A stretch of DNA of 64,000 bases from Pectobacterium peruviense. Its GTDB lineage: Bacteria; Pseudomonadota; Gammaproteobacteria; Enterobacterales; Enterobacteriaceae. Positions 18,005 to 29,330 of this stretch are shown here, one piece after another. The translations under genes were made by a program, and so were the position numbers. Within the stretch, counting starts at the first letter, position 1. Every line of letters starts with the position of its first letter. The notes below the pieces were generated by a model, which was not told where the DNA came from, did not search any database, and saw only the letters and a program-made list of their open reading frames with translations. The DNA is taken from positions 39,861-103,860 of the forward strand of contig NZ_LXFV01000021.1 in the NCBI RefSeq assembly GCF_002847345.1, written 5' to 3'.

Positions 18005-20874
18005 CAGACAAATTTACGCTCTTCGCCGTTGCCGCCCACGTTAGTCGCACAGCGACCACACACTTCAGGATGGTCGGCATTGCTACCGATATCCGTCTCG
18101 TAATGCCAGCAGCGTGGACACTTGTGCCCTTCTGCCTGAGATACAAACGCTTTGACAACAGTTTTAATAGAACTAACTGAACTGCCGAAAAACTCTTCAG
18201 TCGCAATGGTTTCATTGCTATCAGGGTATAATATTTCCATTGGTGTACAATTTTCATCAATGGAGATTTGAGATGTTAAGAATATAAAACTAGCTTCGTT
18301 ACGTAATTCGTTACGTAACAATTGAATAGTTCGAGTTTCTATTGGAAAACTTATCCGAACAGATGTCTCTAAACTAGACTTAATCCCCATACTCTTCTGG
18401 TCTTCAATGGCCTTATTAATAATTGCTTTTATCCCACGAACATCATTCCAAAAATCATTATCTAATTCTTCATTGTCATCCAGCGCGAACAGACCGTCAT
18501 ACCACTCTTCGGTAAACACATACTGCGCACGTTCGCCCGGCAGGTAACTCCAGATCTCATCCGCCGTGAAGGACATAATCGGTGCCATCCAGCGCACCAG
18601 CGCTTCTGAGATATGGTATAGCGCAGTCTGGCAGCTACGGCGTGCAACGCTGTCGCTTTTTGCTGTGTACTGACGATCTTTAATGATATCCAGATAGAAA
18701 GATCCCATTTCGATCGAGCAGAACTGCATCAGGCGCTGTACGACACGGTGGAAATCGTAACTTTCATACGCTTCGAGGATCTCATCCTGCGCGGCTTTCG
18801 CACAGCCAACCGCCCAGCGATCCAGTACCACCATGTCTTCTGGCTTCACGCTATCTTTCTGTGGATCGAAACCATTCAGGTTCGCCAACAGGAAACGCGC
18901 AGTGTTACGAATACGGCGATAGGCATCGGCAGAGCGCTTCAGGATTTCGTCGGATACGGCGATTTCACCGGAGTAATCCGTTGAACCGATCCACAAGCGC
19001 AGAATGTCTGCGCCCAGCTTGTTCATCACGTCCTGCGGGCTAACGGTATTACCGATCGATTTGGACATCTTGCGTCCCTGACCATCGACGGTGAAACCAT
19101 GGGTCAGTACCTGACGGTAAGGCGCTTTGCCTTTAATCGCGGTGGAGATCATCAGAGAAGACATGAACCAGCCACGATGCTGATCGGAACCTTCCAGATA
19201 CATATCCGCTTCGTGACCGCCAAATTCAGGACGAACATCGACTACTGACGCGTGCGTCGATCCAGAATCGAACCACACATCCAGCGTGTCTGGCACTTTG
19301 ACGTAGTTATCTGCCTCTGCGCCCAGCACATCAGCCGGATCGAGATCCCACCATGCCTGAATGCCGTCCGCTTCAACACGTTTCGCCACAGCTTCAATCA
19401 GCTCAGCGGTACGCGGGTGCAGCTCTTCCGTCTCTTTGTGGACGAACAGCGACATCGGCACGCCCCAGGTACGCTGACGGGAGATACACCAATCAGGACG
19501 GTTGGCGACCATCGCTTCGATACGCGCCTGACCCCAATCTGGGATCCACTGCACGCCTTTGATTTCAGACAGCGACTGCTTACGCAGGCCTTTCTGATCC
19601 ATGCTGACAAACCACTGCGGCGTCGCACGGAAAATGATCGGCGACTTATGACGCCAGCAGCACGGATAGCTGTGCTGTAATTTCTCTACGTGCAGCAACA
19701 TGCTTTTTTCACGCAGGATTTCAACGATCAGATCGTTGGCTTTGAAAACGAATTTACCATCCAGTTCAGGATAGGTACCGCTCAGGTAGCAGCCGTTCGG
19801 CCCAACCGGGTTAGCGATTTCAAGATTGTATTTCTGGCTGATCACATAGTCGTCAGGACCGTGACCACCGGCGGTGTGTACCGCACCGGTACCCGCATCC
19901 AGCGTTACGTGGTCGCCCAGAATGGCCGGTACGTCGAAGCCCAGGAACGGATGCTTGAAACGCAACAGCTCAAGATCGGCGCCTTTGCAATCACCCAGAA
20001 CTGCCCACTGGGTCACACCCACGCGTTTCATGACGCTTTCAACCAGGTCGGCCGCCAGAATCAGTGCCTGGCCGTCAATCTGAACCAGCTGATAATCGAA
20101 CTCTGCATTTAACGAGATTGCACGGTTTGCTGGCAGCGTCCACGGTGTCGTCGTCCAGATCACCAGAGAAACAGGGCCATCTACGCTGCTCACGCCAAAC
20201 TTGGCTAATACCGCCGCTACATCGCTAGCGTTAAACGTCACATCAATGGATGGGGACGTTTTGTCGTAATACTCAACTTCTGCTTCCGCCAGTGCGGAAC
20301 CACAGTCGGCACACCAGTGAACCGGCTTAGCACCCTTGTGCAGGTGACCGTTTTCAATGATGCGACCCAGCGCGCGAATGATGTTCGCTTCGGTTTTGAA
20401 ATCCATTGTCAGATAAGGACGATCCCAGTCGCCCAGCACGCCGAGACGAATAAAGTCGGCTTTCTGACCAGCAACCTGCTCTGCCGCATATTTACGGCAC
20501 TCAGCGCGGAATTCTGCCGCACTGACTTTCTCACCCGGTTTACCAATCAACTGTTCGACTTTCAGCTCAATCGGCAAACCATGGCAGTCCCAGCCCGGCA
20601 CATAAGGGGAATCGTAGCCAGACAGGCCTTTCGATTTAACGATAATATCTTTCAGAATCTTGTTAACTGAGTGACCAATGTGAATGCTGCCGTTCGCGTA
20701 TGGAGGGCCATCGTGCAGAATGAAGGTCTTCTTTCCCTTCTTCGCATTGCGAATAATCCCGTACAGATCCTGCTCATACCAACGTTTCAGCATGTCAGGT
20801 TCGCGCTTGGCCAGATCGCCACGCATCGGGAACCCTGTTTCCGGCAAGTTCAGGGTAGTCTTATAGTCACTCAT
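18004..20874 (-). CDS. ileS: Isoleucyl-tRNA synthetase with an atypical, A/T-rich C-terminal segment
   Basis: IleS charges tRNA-Ile and edits valine. 956 residues, about 18 longer than E. coli's 938. Visible are the HIGH-type motif [12 protein letters not shown], the signature [10 protein letters not shown], the editing-domain motif [16 protein letters not shown] and the C-terminal zinc motif CPRCWHY-CGRC. Residues about 799-902 (18170-18480) differ: the DNA there is about 33% G+C (hand count of 300 bases) against roughly 55-58% on both sides. The encoded part, with [18 protein letters not shown], does not fit the usual GGSLEAAVTL and ELRFVLLTSG text of enterobacteria. Recombination with a distant ileS allele is the best explanation. 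The frame is intact and the zinc end is normal, so the enzyme should be functional. Confidence 0.96.
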   Translation of the reverse strand: MSDYKTTLNLPETGFPMRGDLAKREPDMLKRWYEQDLYGIIRNAKKGKKTFILHDGPPYANGSIHIGHSVNKILKDIIVKSKGLSGYDSPYVPGWDCHGLPIELKVEQLIGKPGEKVSAAEFRAECRKYAAEQVAGQKADFIRLGVLGDWDRPYLTMDFKTEANIIRALGRIIENGHLHKGAKPVHWCADCGSALAEAEVEYYDKTSPSIDVTFNASDVAAVLAKFGVSSVDGPVSLVIWTTTPWTLPANRAISLNAEFDYQLVQIDGQALILAADLVESVMKRVGVTQWAVLGDCKGADLELLRFKHPFLGFDVPAILGDHVTLDAGTGAVHTAGGHGPDDYVISQKYNLEIANPVGPNGCYLSGTYPELDGKFVFKANDLIVEILREKSMLLHVEKLQHSYPCCWRHKSPIIFRATPQWFVSMDQKGLRKQSLSEIKGVQWIPDWGQARIEAMVANRPDWCISRQRTWGVPMSLFVHKETEELHPRTAELIEAVAKRVEADGIQAWWDLDPADVLGAEADNYVKVPDTLDVWFDSGSTHASVVDVRPEFGGHEADMYLEGSDQHRGWFMSSLMISTAIKGKAPYRQVLTHGFTVDGQGRKMSKSIGNTVSPQDVMNKLGADILRLWIGSTDYSGEIAVSDEILKRSADAYRRIRNTARFLLANLNGFDPQKDSVKPEDMVVLDRWAVGCAKAAQDEILEAYESYDFHRVVQRLMQFCSIEMGSFYLDIIKDRQYTAKSDSVARRSCQTALYHISEALVRWMAPIMSFTADEIWSYLPGERAQYVFTEEWYDGLFALDDNEELDNDFWNDVRGIKAIINKAIEDQKSMGIKSSLETSVRISFPIETRTIQLLRNELRNEASFIFLTSQISIDENCTPMEILYPDSNETIATEEFFGSSVSSIKTVVKAFVSQAEGHKCPRCWHYETDIGSNADHPEVCGRCATNVGGNGEERKFV

Positions 20875-20905
20875 TAGATTCTCGATTTCGTTTCGGCTAG
20901 AAAAA

Positions 20906-21847
20906 TTAAACCGGTGTCTTTAACCCGAAGAACGTCCGGGCTGTCACCACATCATCGGCGATTTGCTGTTTTAACGCATCAAGCGAAGCAAAACGCTGTT
21001 CATTACGGATTTTTTTACGCAGTACGACTTCAATATGACGACCGTAAAGATCTATCGTCACGTCCAGCAAATGCACTTCAAGCTGCTGGCGTTTGTCACC
21101 GTTTACGGTTGGACGCGTACCAATATTGGCGACGCCCGGCAACGGTTCTTGCCCCAGCCCATAAACACTGACGGCATACACGCCGCTGACAGGAGAAACC
21201 TGACGTTTCAATGGGAGGTTGGCGGTAGGGAACCCAATGGTTCGCCCTAATTCTTTGCCATGTTCCACGCGTCCAGAAATGCTGTAAGGATGTCCTAGCA
21301 GGCTTTCTGCCAGTTCCAGTTCATCATGACTGAGCGCTTCACGTACCGCAGTGCTGCTGACACGCTTGCCGCCATTACAGAACGAATCGGTACTGATGAC
21401 AGCAAACCCCGCCCCACACCCAGCCTTCTGTAATAACAGGAAATCTCCCTGACGACCAGCCCCGAAACGGAAGTCATCTCCGACAACCAGAAACTTCACG
21501 CCCAATTTCTTCACCAGCAGAGAAGAAACGAACGTCTCAGCATCATTAGCGGCAAACCGCGCGTCGAATCTGACGCACAGCAGATAGTCCACGCCAGCCT
21601 GCGCCAGGTATTTCACCTTGTCGCGCAGACGCGTCAGGCGGGCAGGCGCTTTTTCCGCAGCAAAAAGTTCCAGCGGCTGTGGTTCAAAAATCATGACCAT
21701 CACTGGCAACCCACGAGTGCGACCTTCCTGCTTCAGTCGTTCAAGCAGCATTTGGTGTCCGAGGTGCACGCCGTCAAAATTACCAATAGTGAGCACACAG
21801 CCGTAATGGTGTGCCCGAAGATTGTGTATACCGCGAATTAGCTGCAT
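20906..21847 (-). CDS. ribF: Bifunctional riboflavin kinase / FAD synthetase
   Basis: RibF turns riboflavin into FMN and then FAD. 313 residues in two parts: the N-terminal adenylyltransferase ([15 protein letters not shown] near residue 17, and the [10 protein letters not shown] motif) and the C-terminal kinase ([13 protein letters not shown] near 203, then the [13 protein letters not shown] strand). The gene is 31 bases upstream of ileS and begins the operon that runs through ispH. Its promoter should lie between it and rpsT, in the opposite direction. Confidence 0.97.
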   Translation of the reverse strand: MQLIRGIHNLRAHHYGCVLTIGNFDGVHLGHQMLLERLKQEGRTRGLPVMVMIFEPQPLELFAAEKAPARLTRLRDKVKYLAQAGVDYLLCVRFDARFAANDAETFVSSLLVKKLGVKFLVVGDDFRFGAGRQGDFLLLQKAGCGAGFAVISTDSFCNGGKRVSSTAVREALSHDELELAESLLGHPYSISGRVEHGKELGRTIGFPTANLPLKRQVSPVSGVYAVSVYGLGQEPLPGVANIGTRPTVNGDKRQQLEVHLLDVTIDLYGRHIEVVLRKKIRNEQRFASLDALKQQIADDVVTARTFFGLKTPV

Positions 21848-22195
21848 GGCTGGCCCAGAACAAAGGGTTAATATTATGGAAATCGGCGGATTATACCTTG
21901 TACAGCGAGTAAGGTTAACCCGCGATTCGCGCCTTTTGCAGCCACCCTGTAAATCGTGCCAGTATTTTCATGTTTTTTAGCTGAATCCTCGATGGATAAC
22001 GCCCACAAGCAGAATATCCAGGTAGCGGATGCCGTATACAATCCGACTTTACCGATGGCAGACAGGGCTTTATCAAATTCAGGATGAATTTATGATGCGA
22101 AAAGCTGTATTCCACCGCGTGAAGCTGCTAAAATCCTGCGCCATCACAACGTAACAAGTGTCGACGTACAAACGACGCTTATTTGCACAAATCCA
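21848..22195. other. Divergent ribF-rpsT interval
   Basis: It holds the ribF-operon promoter and the upstream rpsT promoter (a TAAAAT -10 candidate near 22129). A minus-strand frame (21915-22115) has no ribosome binding site and is in the place of the doubtful E. coli yaaY ORF; an in-frame stop upstream makes a longer product impossible. Confidence 0.5.
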
Positions 22196-22224
22196 TTGAC
22201 AAACGAAGGCTAAACGAGCATATT
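22196..22224 (+). promoter_or_regulatory. rpsT proximal promoter
   Basis: TTGACA (22196-22201), 17-base spacer, CATATT (22219-22224), followed by a G/C-rich start region as in stringently controlled promoters. The order and spacing match the E. coli rpsT P2 promoter as I remember it. Confidence 0.75.
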
Positions 22225-22272
22225 CCACGGCCTTTGAATTGTCCTCGATTGAATATATTTGGGAGTTGGACC

Positions 22273-22536
22273 TTGGCTAATATCAAATCAGCTAAGAAAC
22301 GCGCCGTACAATCTGAGAAGCGCCGTAAGCATAATGCAAGCCGTCGCTCAATGATGCGTACTTTCATCAAGAAAGTATACGCGGCGATCGCTACTGGCGA
22401 TAAAGAAGTGGCACAGAAAGCGTTTAATGACATGCAACCGATCGTGGATCGCCAGGCTAGTAAAGGTCTGATTCACAAAAACAAAGCTGCACGTCATAAA
22501 TCCAATCTGGTTGCGCGCATCAACGCCATGCAATAA
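22273..22536 (+). CDS. rpsT: 30S ribosomal protein S20
   Basis: S20 is an early-binding 16S rRNA protein of the 30S subunit. 87 residues, basic, with the typical [19 protein letters not shown] start and the [13 protein letters not shown] and [15 protein letters not shown] segments. The start is TTG at 22273, as in E. coli, where this weak codon is needed for S20 to repress its own translation. Upstream is GGGAG. An in-frame ATG far upstream (22183) is not the start. A strong terminator follows 28 bases after the stop. Confidence 0.97.
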   Translation: MANIKSAKKRAVQSEKRRKHNASRRSMMRTFIKKVYAAIATGDKEVAQKAFNDMQPIVDRQASKGLIHKNKAARHKSNLVARINAMQ

Positions 22537-22563
22537 TCACGCATCTGCGTGTAGTTGCTAAAG

Positions 22564-22588
22564 AAAACCGGCCTAGGCCGGTTTTTTT
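22564..22588 (+). terminator. Intrinsic terminator after rpsT
   Basis: A perfect palindrome AAACCGGCCTAGGCCGGTTT (22565-22584) ends in a run of seven T. It sits between rpsT and the convergent nhaR and may serve both. Confidence 0.92.
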
Positions 22589-22600
22589 GCGTCTGTTATT

Positions 22601-23533
22601 TCACGGCAAGTGCTTATCCATCCCCCGCGACAGGCCTTCTGCGCTATCACAGAAGAGTGCTGAGAAATCCGCGTTACAGACACGCTGTACCGCCGGATGC
22701 TGGATCATCCTGGCCGCAAAAATCGCATAATACTCGTCCTGAATGTTCTCGATCCTGCCAATCTCGACGATATCGCCCTGCTGGTAGATTTCATGGGCAT
22801 ACAGCGAAGGCGCAACGAAAATCGCATCGTTATTGATGCCGAACGCTGTCATCAGTGCCGCATCATCAAATTCACCCAAAATGTTCACCTGAATATTCTG
22901 CGCAGTAAACCAATTCAAGAGCTTTCGTCCCAACATGGTTCGCCGCCCTGGAATTAACAGCTTACGTTGTTCAAGGCAGGCTGGAAAAGGCTGCTCAGGC
23001 TGCGGACGCTTACAGTAAAAACTGACGCCACACTCGCCCAACTTGAGTGAAAACAACCCTTCCTGCTGCGTTGAATCAACCGGACAATCCGACAGAATCA
23101 TATCCAGTTTATGCTGGCTCAACTGCTCCAACAGCATTTCATGCGTCGACTCAAAACAGCGCAGATGGATATGTTCCTGCTCTGTCACGACCGTTTCCAG
23201 CACTCTGCTCACCAGCCGTTTGGACAACGCATCTGCCACGCCGACATCGAACAGCAGGTTTGATTCTTTGCGATAGTTCACAATATCCAACATTTCCTGG
23301 CTGAGCTGGAACATGCTATCCGCATAGCGAAAAACAAGCTGCCCCAGCTCCGTCGGTTCCAACCCTCGCCCTTTGCGTTTGAAAAGTTTTCCCTGTAAAC
23401 GCTCTTCCAGACATTTGATTTGCCCAGTAATGGTCTGCGGCGTTAAAAACAGCATTTCTGCCGCACCGGCAACGGAGCCCGACTTATAAACCTGCCAGAA
23501 ATAATAGAGATGATTAAAATTCAAATGAGACAC
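22601..23533 (-). CDS. nhaR: Transcriptional activator of nhaA (LysR family)
   Basis: NhaR senses sodium and activates nhaA; in E. coli it also acts on pga and osmC. 310 residues with the LysR helix-turn-helix ([17 protein letters not shown] then [22 protein letters not shown]) and an effector fold close to E. coli NhaR ([21 protein letters not shown]). The start is taken at GTG 23533 ([12 protein letters not shown]), which has GGGGGCGGG just before it; the frame reaching 23569 overlaps the nhaA end and adds 12 unlike residues. It follows nhaA by 32 bases, so the two are co-transcribed. Confidence 0.94.
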   Translation of the reverse strand: MSHLNFNHLYYFWQVYKSGSVAGAAEMLFLTPQTITGQIKCLEERLQGKLFKRKGRGLEPTELGQLVFRYADSMFQLSQEMLDIVNYRKESNLLFDVGVADALSKRLVSRVLETVVTEQEHIHLRCFESTHEMLLEQLSQHKLDMILSDCPVDSTQQEGLFSLKLGECGVSFYCKRPQPEQPFPACLEQRKLLIPGRRTMLGRKLLNWFTAQNIQVNILGEFDDAALMTAFGINNDAIFVAPSLYAHEIYQQGDIVEIGRIENIQDEYYAIFAARMIQHPAVQRVCNADFSALFCDSAEGLSRGMDKHLP

Positions 23534-23565
23534 ACCCGCCCCCTCTTCGCGCCTCTGGCATAGTA

Positions 23566-24762
23566 TCAACCCTTACACGGCTGAACCGCCTTGTCCAGCG
23601 CGGGTAATACTCCGCGCAATGCCAGATAGCCAAGCAATGCTGCCAGCCCTGACGCCAGCAAGATCCCCAGCTTGGCATAGGTAATCAACTCCGCATCACC
23701 GCCAGAGAATGCCAACAGCGTAATGAATATCGACATGGTAAAACCGATACCACACAGCACAGAAACTGCCACGATCTGGCTAAAATGGACACCAACGGGC
23801 AGGCTCGCATAGCCCAATCGTATCGTTAGCCAACTGAACAAGGTAATGCCCAGTGGTTTACCGAGCAGTAGCCCAGCGGCAATACCCAGGCTCAAAGGGG
23901 AAAACAGTTTTTCCATCACCATTCCCTGCAATACAATGCCTGCGTTGGCAAATGCAAACAGCGGAACAATCAGAAACGCGACCCACGTTTGTAAGCCATG
24001 TTCCAACGTGGTTGCCGGAGAAGGTTTCCCGTCGGATGTGCGCAGAGGAATAAAAAATCCGACAATTACCCCCGCCAGCGTCGCATGAACGCCACATTTC
24101 AGAATGCAAACCCACAAGACGATCCCTACCAGCAAATAGGCGGACGTTTTGCCAACCTGCTGCCTGTTCATATAGGCCAACACAGCAATCGCCAGCACCG
24201 CGCCGCCCAATGCAGGCCAGAAGATCTGCTGCGTATAAAACAGGGCGATGATCAAGATCGCTCCCAGATCGTCAATGATCGCCAATGCTAGCAGGAAAAC
24301 CTTTAACCCTGCGGGAACGCGCTTGCCCAATAACGTCAATACACCAACGGCGAACGCGATATCTGTCGCGGCGGGAATAGCCCAACCAACGCGCGTCACC
24401 TCATTATTTGCGTTAAAAAGCAGAAATAGCAAAGCGGGAAAAAGCATTCCGCCTACTGCGGCCGCCAGTGGCAACATCGCCTGCTGACGGCTGGCTAACG
24501 TGCCTTCGACTAGCTCACGCTTCACTTCCAGACCAATCAGCAGGAAGAAAATCGCCATCAGGCCATCATTAATCCACAGCAGCAGGTTCTTATTGATTTC
24601 CAGTGCGCCAAATCGCATTTCCACTGGCATCATCAGGAATTGTTGATAGCCCGCAGCAGTAGCAGACCAATTGGCAAATACGATCGCCAAAACGGTGGCC
24701 ATCATCAGCATCACGCCAGCGGCCGCATCCAATCGAATAAAGCGCCGAATCATTGTTATCAT
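23566..24762 (-). CDS. nhaA: Na+/H+ antiporter NhaA
   Basis: NhaA expels one Na+ for two H+ and is the main defence against sodium and alkali. 398 residues, about 12 membrane helices. The unwound-helix pair is visible: the twin aspartates in [11 protein letters not shown] (near 164) and [13 protein letters not shown] (Asp of the TDIAFALG motif). The [20 protein letters not shown] motif is present. GGGAG precedes the ATG; the second Met at residue 4 is a possible start. Confidence 0.97.
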   Translation of the reverse strand: MITMIRRFIRLDAAAGVMLMMATVLAIVFANWSATAAGYQQFLMMPVEMRFGALEINKNLLLWINDGLMAIFFLLIGLEVKRELVEGTLASRQQAMLPLAAAVGGMLFPALLFLLFNANNEVTRVGWAIPAATDIAFAVGVLTLLGKRVPAGLKVFLLALAIIDDLGAILIIALFYTQQIFWPALGGAVLAIAVLAYMNRQQVGKTSAYLLVGIVLWVCILKCGVHATLAGVIVGFFIPLRTSDGKPSPATTLEHGLQTWVAFLIVPLFAFANAGIVLQGMVMEKLFSPLSLGIAAGLLLGKPLGITLFSWLTIRLGYASLPVGVHFSQIVAVSVLCGIGFTMSIFITLLAFSGGDAELITYAKLGILLASGLAALLGYLALRGVLPALDKAVQPCKG

Positions 24763-24945
24763 TGACTTAATCTCCCATCAGGTGCGAACGTCAATACCAA
24801 ACATCCGCTTTCTTGCTGGCAAGATTACGCAATTCAATCACTCGTTAAAAGCAGATTAAAACTGGCTTAAAACTCGAAAAAATCGATCTATCGAATTGAG
24901 ATTGTGTAGAGGAAGGAATAAAAAAACGTCGGGAGCGTTTTTCAA

Positions 24946-25022
24946 CGTTGCATAGCAACGGCCTCAGGGTGACGGACAAATATATCCGTCATAAAAAAAC
25001 CGGCGGGTTTAACCCCACCGGT
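24946..25022 (-). terminator. dnaJ terminator with two more hairpins beyond it
   Basis: ACCGG..., with ACCGGT at its far end (24999-25022), forms a long near-perfect stem; on the minus strand it ends in TTTTTTTA, 28 bases past the dnaJ stop. Two smaller hairpins follow: GACGGA/TCCGTC (24971-24990) and CGTTGC/GCAACG (24946-24960). Confidence 0.85.
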
Positions 25023-25050
25023 CTTTCTATCACGCGTTAACGATTGTCGA

Positions 25051-26187
25051 TTAACGGGTCAAGTCGTCGAAAAACTTCTTCACGCCATCGAAAAAGTTTT
25101 TCGAGCGTGGGCTGTTTCTTTCACCAGACGGGCCACCGAAGCTCTCGTCAAGTTCTTGCAGCAGTTGTCTCTGGCGCTCGTTCAGATTAACCGGCGTTTC
25201 CACAACCACACGGCACAGCAGATCGCCCTGCGCACCACCGCGAACCGATTTCACACCTTTTCCACGCATACGGAACAATTTCCCGGTTTGCGTTTCTGCA
25301 GGCACTTTCAGCTTCACGCGGCCATCCAGCGTCGGGACTTCAATCTCGCCGCCTAATGCTGCCATTGCAAAGTTGATCGGCACTTCGCAGTACAGATTGT
25401 TTTCTTCACGTTGGAAGATCGGGTGCGCTTTAACCTGCACCTGAACGTACAAATCACCTGACGGTGCACCGTGCTCGCCTGCTTCACCTTCGCCGGACAA
25501 GCGGATACGGTCACCCGTGTCCACACCCGCCGGAATTTTCACCGACAGCGTTTTGCTCTTCTCTACGCGACCGTGACCGTGACACTTGATGCACGGATCC
25601 TTAATGATCTTGCCACGACCGTGACAGTGCGGACACGCCTGCTGCACGGTAAAGAAGCCCTGGCGCATCTGCACCTGGCCGTTACCATGACAGGTTGGAC
25701 AGGTGATCGGTGAGCTACCCGGCTTCGCACCGTTGCCGTGGCATACATCACACTCTTCCAGCGCGGGAATACGGATCTCTTTGGTGACGCCACGTACCGC
25801 TTCTTCCAGCGTCAACTCCATGTTGTAGCGTAAATCGGATCCACGGCTCGCGCGCTGACGGCGACCACCGCCAAAAATGTCCCCGAACACGTCGCCAAAA
25901 ATATCACCAAAATCGGCACCGCCGCCGCCAAAGCCAGCACCGCCTCCGCCCATACCACCTTGCTCAAACGCTGCGTGACCGTACTGATCGTAGGCTGCGC
26001 GTTTTTGCGAATCGATAAGGATTTCGTAAGCTTCTTTGATCTCTTTGAACTTGGCTTCTGCCTCGCTATCACCAGGATTACGATCCGGGTGGTACTTCAT
26101 CGCCAGACGCTTGTACGCTTTCTTTATTTCGCGATCGTCCGCGTTTTTAGCAACGCCTAGGCTTTCGTAATAATCTTGCTTCGCCAT
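25051..26187 (-). CDS. dnaJ: Hsp40 co-chaperone DnaJ
   Basis: DnaJ delivers unfolded clients to DnaK and stimulates its ATPase. 378 residues: J-domain with YHPDRNPGD (the HPD tripeptide, residues about 33-35), a Gly/Phe linker ([16 protein letters not shown]), four CxxCxGxG zinc repeats ([32 protein letters not shown], about 146-205), then two client-binding beta domains. It follows dnaK by 108 bases with hairpins in the gap. Confidence 0.98.
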   Translation of the reverse strand: MAKQDYYESLGVAKNADDREIKKAYKRLAMKYHPDRNPGDSEAEAKFKEIKEAYEILIDSQKRAAYDQYGHAAFEQGGMGGGGAGFGGGGADFGDIFGDVFGDIFGGGRRQRASRGSDLRYNMELTLEEAVRGVTKEIRIPALEECDVCHGNGAKPGSSPITCPTCHGNGQVQMRQGFFTVQQACPHCHGRGKIIKDPCIKCHGHGRVEKSKTLSVKIPAGVDTGDRIRLSGEGEAGEHGAPSGDLYVQVQVKAHPIFQREENNLYCEVPINFAMAALGGEIEVPTLDGRVKLKVPAETQTGKLFRMRGKGVKSVRGGAQGDLLCRVVVETPVNLNERQRQLLQELDESFGGPSGERNSPRSKNFFDGVKKFFDDLTR

Positions 26188-26213
26188 TTCTTTTCCTGCC
26201 CCTCAACATGCGT

Positions 26214-26279
26214 GCACGGGCGCAGAGTTTCCTCGACGCCCGTGCTGATTGCCAGCAATAGCCCTGTAGCTGCTATTGC
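26214..26279 (-). other. Two strong hairpins between dnaK and dnaJ
   Basis: GCACGGGCG/CGCCCGTGC (26214-26222 and 26237-26245) and GCAATAGC/GCTATTGC (26255-26262 and 26272-26279) each form an 8-9 bp stem. No U-run follows either. They probably stabilise the dnaK message end or tune the dnaK:dnaJ ratio. Confidence 0.7.
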
Positions 26280-26295
26280 GCCCGCTTAAGGGCGA

Positions 26296-28203
26296 TTACT
26301 TTTTATCTTTTACTTCTTCAAACTCAGCATCAACGACATCGTCGTCGCGACGAGCAGAGGCATCATCAGCGGCGCCTTCAGCACCAGGCTGTGGCTGAGA
26401 CGCTTCCAGCAGCTTGCCAGAAACCTGAACCAGTGCCTGAATTTTCGCTTCGATTTCTGCCTTGTCTTCACCTTTCAGCGCGCTTTCCAGCGCTTTCAGT
26501 GCGTCCTCAATGGCAGTTTTGTCATCAGCGGCCAGTTTATCGCCCACTTCTTCCAGCTGCTTACGCGTACTGTGCAGCAGGTGATCGCCCTGGTTACGTG
26601 CCTGAACCAGCTCTTCAAACTTACGGTCAGCTTCAGCATTCGCTTCTGCATCGCGTACCATTTTCTGAATTTCTTCTTCGTTCAGACCAGAAGATGCCTT
26701 GATGGTGATCTTCTGCTCACGGCCGCTGTTTTTGTCTTTCGCGGAAACGTGCAGGATACCATCCGCATCGATGTCGAAAGTGACTTCGATCTGCGGCATA
26801 CCGCGCGGTGCAGCCTGAATACCATCCAGGTTAAACTGACCCAGAGATTTGTTGTCATGCGCACGCTTACGCTCACCCTGCAGAACATGAATCGTTACTG
26901 CAGACTGATTGTCTTCCGCCGTTGAGAACACCTGACTGTGTTTCGTCGGGATCGTGGTGTTTTTAGCGATCAGCGCCGTCATCACGCCGCCCATGGTTTC
27001 GATACCCAGAGACAGCGGGCTTACGTCCAGCAGCAGAACGTCTTTCACGTCACCAGACAAGACACCGCCCTGAACCGCAGCACCAATGGCAACCGCTTCG
27101 TCCGGGTTCACGTCTTTACGTGGCTCTTTACCGAAGAAGTCAGCGACTTTCTTCTGTACCAGAGGCATACGCGTCTGACCACCAACCAAAATCACGTCCT
27201 GAATTTCAGAAACGGACAGGCCAGCATCCTGCAACGCCACTTTCAGCGGCTCAAGAGAACGGTTCACCAGCTCTTCTACCAGTGATTCCAGTTTCGCACG
27301 CGTCACTTTGATGTTCAGGTGCTTAGGACCGGTAGCATCCGCCGTAATGTACGGCAGGTTAACGTCGGTCTGCTGTGCAGAAGACAGCTCGATCTTGGCT
27401 TTTTCTGCGGCTTCTTTCAGACGCTGCATTGCCAGCGGGTCGTTGCGCAGGTCGAAACCTTGCTCTTTCTTAAATTCGTCAACCAGATAGTTGATCATGC
27501 GGCTATCGAAGTCTTCACCACCCAGGTGCGTGTCACCGTTGGTTGCCAAAACTTCGAAGGTTTTTTCGCCATCAACTTCGTCGATTTCGATAATAGAAAT
27601 ATCGAACGTACCGCCGCCCAGGTCGTAAACCGCGATAGTACGGTTGCCGACTTCTTTATCCAGGCCGTACGCCAGCGCTGCCGCTGTCGGTTCGTTGATG
27701 ATACGTTTGACTTCCAGACCCGCAATACGGCCAGCATCTTTGGTTGCTTGACGCTGAGCATCGTTAAAGTAAGCCGGTACGGTGATAACCGCTTCGGTGA
27801 TCGTCTCACCCAGATAGTCTTCCGCCGTTTTCTTCATTTTTTTCAGCACTTCAGCTGAAATCTGCGGCGGAGCCATTTTCTGATCTTTCACTTCCAACCA
27901 TGCATCGCCATTATCTGCTGCGATGATTTTGTACGGCATGATGTTGGAATCACGCTGGACTTCTTCGTCTTTAAAACGACGGCCAATCAGACGCTTGATA
28001 GCAAACAGTGTATTTTGCGGGTTAGTCACTGCCTGACGTTTAGCCGGTTGGCCAACCAGAATTTCACCGTCTTGCGTATAAGCAATGATTGAAGGCGTGG
28101 TGCGATCGCCTTCGCTATTTTCCAGTACTTTTACCTGAGTACCGTCAATAATCGCGACACAAGAGTTGGTTGTACCCAGGTCGATACCAATAATCTTACC
28201 CAT
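26296..28203 (-). CDS. dnaK: Hsp70 chaperone DnaK
   Basis: DnaK binds exposed hydrophobic stretches in an ATP cycle driven by DnaJ and GrpE and also regulates sigma-32. 635 residues. The nucleotide-binding domain starts [17 protein letters not shown] and has [13 protein letters not shown] and [11 protein letters not shown]; the linker [13 protein letters not shown] joins the substrate domain near 390; the C-terminal tail ends EEVKDKK. Promoters at 28254-28279 and 28409-28438 are of the heat-shock type. Confidence 0.99.
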   Translation of the reverse strand: MGKIIGIDLGTTNSCVAIIDGTQVKVLENSEGDRTTPSIIAYTQDGEILVGQPAKRQAVTNPQNTLFAIKRLIGRRFKDEEVQRDSNIMPYKIIAADNGDAWLEVKDQKMAPPQISAEVLKKMKKTAEDYLGETITEAVITVPAYFNDAQRQATKDAGRIAGLEVKRIINEPTAAALAYGLDKEVGNRTIAVYDLGGGTFDISIIEIDEVDGEKTFEVLATNGDTHLGGEDFDSRMINYLVDEFKKEQGFDLRNDPLAMQRLKEAAEKAKIELSSAQQTDVNLPYITADATGPKHLNIKVTRAKLESLVEELVNRSLEPLKVALQDAGLSVSEIQDVILVGGQTRMPLVQKKVADFFGKEPRKDVNPDEAVAIGAAVQGGVLSGDVKDVLLLDVSPLSLGIETMGGVMTALIAKNTTIPTKHSQVFSTAEDNQSAVTIHVLQGERKRAHDNKSLGQFNLDGIQAAPRGMPQIEVTFDIDADGILHVSAKDKNSGREQKITIKASSGLNEEEIQKMVRDAEANAEADRKFEELVQARNQGDHLLHSTRKQLEEVGDKLAADDKTAIEDALKALESALKGEDKAEIEAKIQALVQVSGKLLEASQPQPGAEGAADDASARRDDDVVDAEFEEVKDKK

Positions 28204-28253
28204 CTAAACATCTCCACTAAAAAGTCATATTCGGTATGGTGGTTAAACCTACT

Positions 28254-28279
28254 GTGCGGGCGAAATGTCGTTTTTCAAC
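28254..28279 (-). promoter_or_regulatory. dnaK heat-shock promoter P2 (sigma-32)
   Basis: On the minus strand a GTTGAAA (28273-28279) lies upstream of GCCCGCAC (28254-28261). This matches the position and form of the second E. coli dnaK sigma-32 promoter, with a poorer -10 region. Confidence 0.6.
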
Positions 28280-28408
28280 AAGATTTCTCGTTTTCCAACG
28301 ACACACCCTCGTTTTTCATCAGCAGCACACGTCTCATTTTCATGCTAACCACCGATGTAACGGCCCAACACACGCCTTTGCGGCAGGTCAAACTGTTTCG
28401 GTTGGAAA

Positions 28409-28438
28409 TAAGATGGGGCCAACATTTCTATCATCAAG
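28409..28438 (-). promoter_or_regulatory. dnaK heat-shock promoter P1 (sigma-32)
   Basis: On the minus strand CTTGATG (28432-28438), 13 bases, then CCCCATCTTA (28409-28418). The -10 matches the sigma-32 consensus CCCCATnT exactly, and the whole resembles the main E. coli dnaK promoter. Confidence 0.85.
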
Positions 28439-28686
28439 GGGGGAAGATGAAAAAAAATGACCTTTATCCCTCGTACGATCAAACTATTCTGCCTTCCCCA
28501 TGTTGTGTCCATTCCAAACGCCCGATATGATGCCGCGCTCGCTACAGAAATGGGAACATTTCCCTACACAATGGCGGGCAATAACACCTAAACGACACCT
28601 ATCCCAACGTGATTGGCGCATCCGCTAACCTTAATGCCGCGCCCGACGCGAAGGGACTATTAATAATCTGTTATTGCAGAGGATTT
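28439..28686. other. dnaK-satP divergent interval, satP side
   Basis: This should hold the satP promoter, which I cannot place. A 27-codon frame (28447-28530) starts right after GGGGGGAAG, but the spacing is too short and the G-run belongs to the dnaK P1 promoter; I do not call it a gene. The E. coli genes yaaW and yaaI are absent. Confidence 0.5.
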
Positions 28687-29262
28687 ATGAGCACGAACAC
28701 GTTGGCAAATCCTGGTCCATTAGGACTGATGGGCTTCGGGATGACCACTATTCTGTTGAACCTGCACAACGCAGGCTTTTTCCCACTTTCTTCCATCATT
28801 CTTAGCATGGGTATTTTCTACGGCGGTATTGCCCAGATCCTGGCTGGCCTGCTGGAATATAAAAAAGGGAATACGTTTGGCGTGACGGCGTTCACGTCTT
28901 ACGGCGCATTCTGGCTGACGCTGGTTGCCATTCTCGTACTGCCTAAAATGGGTCTGGCGGAAGCCAGCGACGCGCAGTTCCTTGGCGTATTCCTTGGCCT
29001 GTGGGGCGTCTTCACGCTGTTTATGTTCTTCGGCACATTCGGCACCAACCGCGCACTGCAGTTTGTCTTCGGCAGTCTGACCGTGCTGTTTGCTCTGTTG
29101 GCTGTGGGTAACTTTACCGGCAACCACGCACTGCTGACCTTCGCGGGTTACGAAGGTATCATCTGTGGCGCTAGCGCCATTTATCTGGCAATGGCTGAAG
29201 TGCTGAACGAGAAGTTTGGCCGCACCGTACTGCCAATTGGTGCACGCGGCGCGTCACACTAA
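28687..29262 (+). CDS. satP: Acetate/succinate transporter SatP (YaaH)
   Basis: SatP is a proton-coupled acetate and succinate carrier or channel of the inner membrane. 191 residues, six membrane helices. The AceTr family motif [14 protein letters not shown] opens the protein and [16 protein letters not shown] follows near residue 58; the end, [13 protein letters not shown], is close to E. coli SatP. The start at 28687 has GAGG 6 bases before. A strong terminator follows. Confidence 0.95.
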   Translation: MSTNTLANPGPLGLMGFGMTTILLNLHNAGFFPLSSIILSMGIFYGGIAQILAGLLEYKKGNTFGVTAFTSYGAFWLTLVAILVLPKMGLAEASDAQFLGVFLGLWGVFTLFMFFGTFGTNRALQFVFGSLTVLFALLAVGNFTGNHALLTFAGYEGIICGASAIYLAMAEVLNEKFGRTVLPIGARGASH

Positions 29263-29330
29263 GTTCTAACGCACGATAAGTACCGACGCGATAGACACTG
29301 TCTATAAGCACTAGCCCGCGTTAAATGCTA

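Noticed and set aside
21915..22115. A 66-codon minus-strand frame between ribF and rpsT, at the place of E. coli yaaY.
   Set aside because: It has no ribosome binding site, overlaps the rpsT promoter region, and a stop lies in frame just upstream of its homologous part. The similarity to yaaY is better explained by the conserved promoter bases.
28447..28530. A 27-codon frame right after a G-run, in the dnaK-satP interval.
   Set aside because: The G-run is part of the sigma-32 promoter on the other strand and is too close to the ATG for good initiation.
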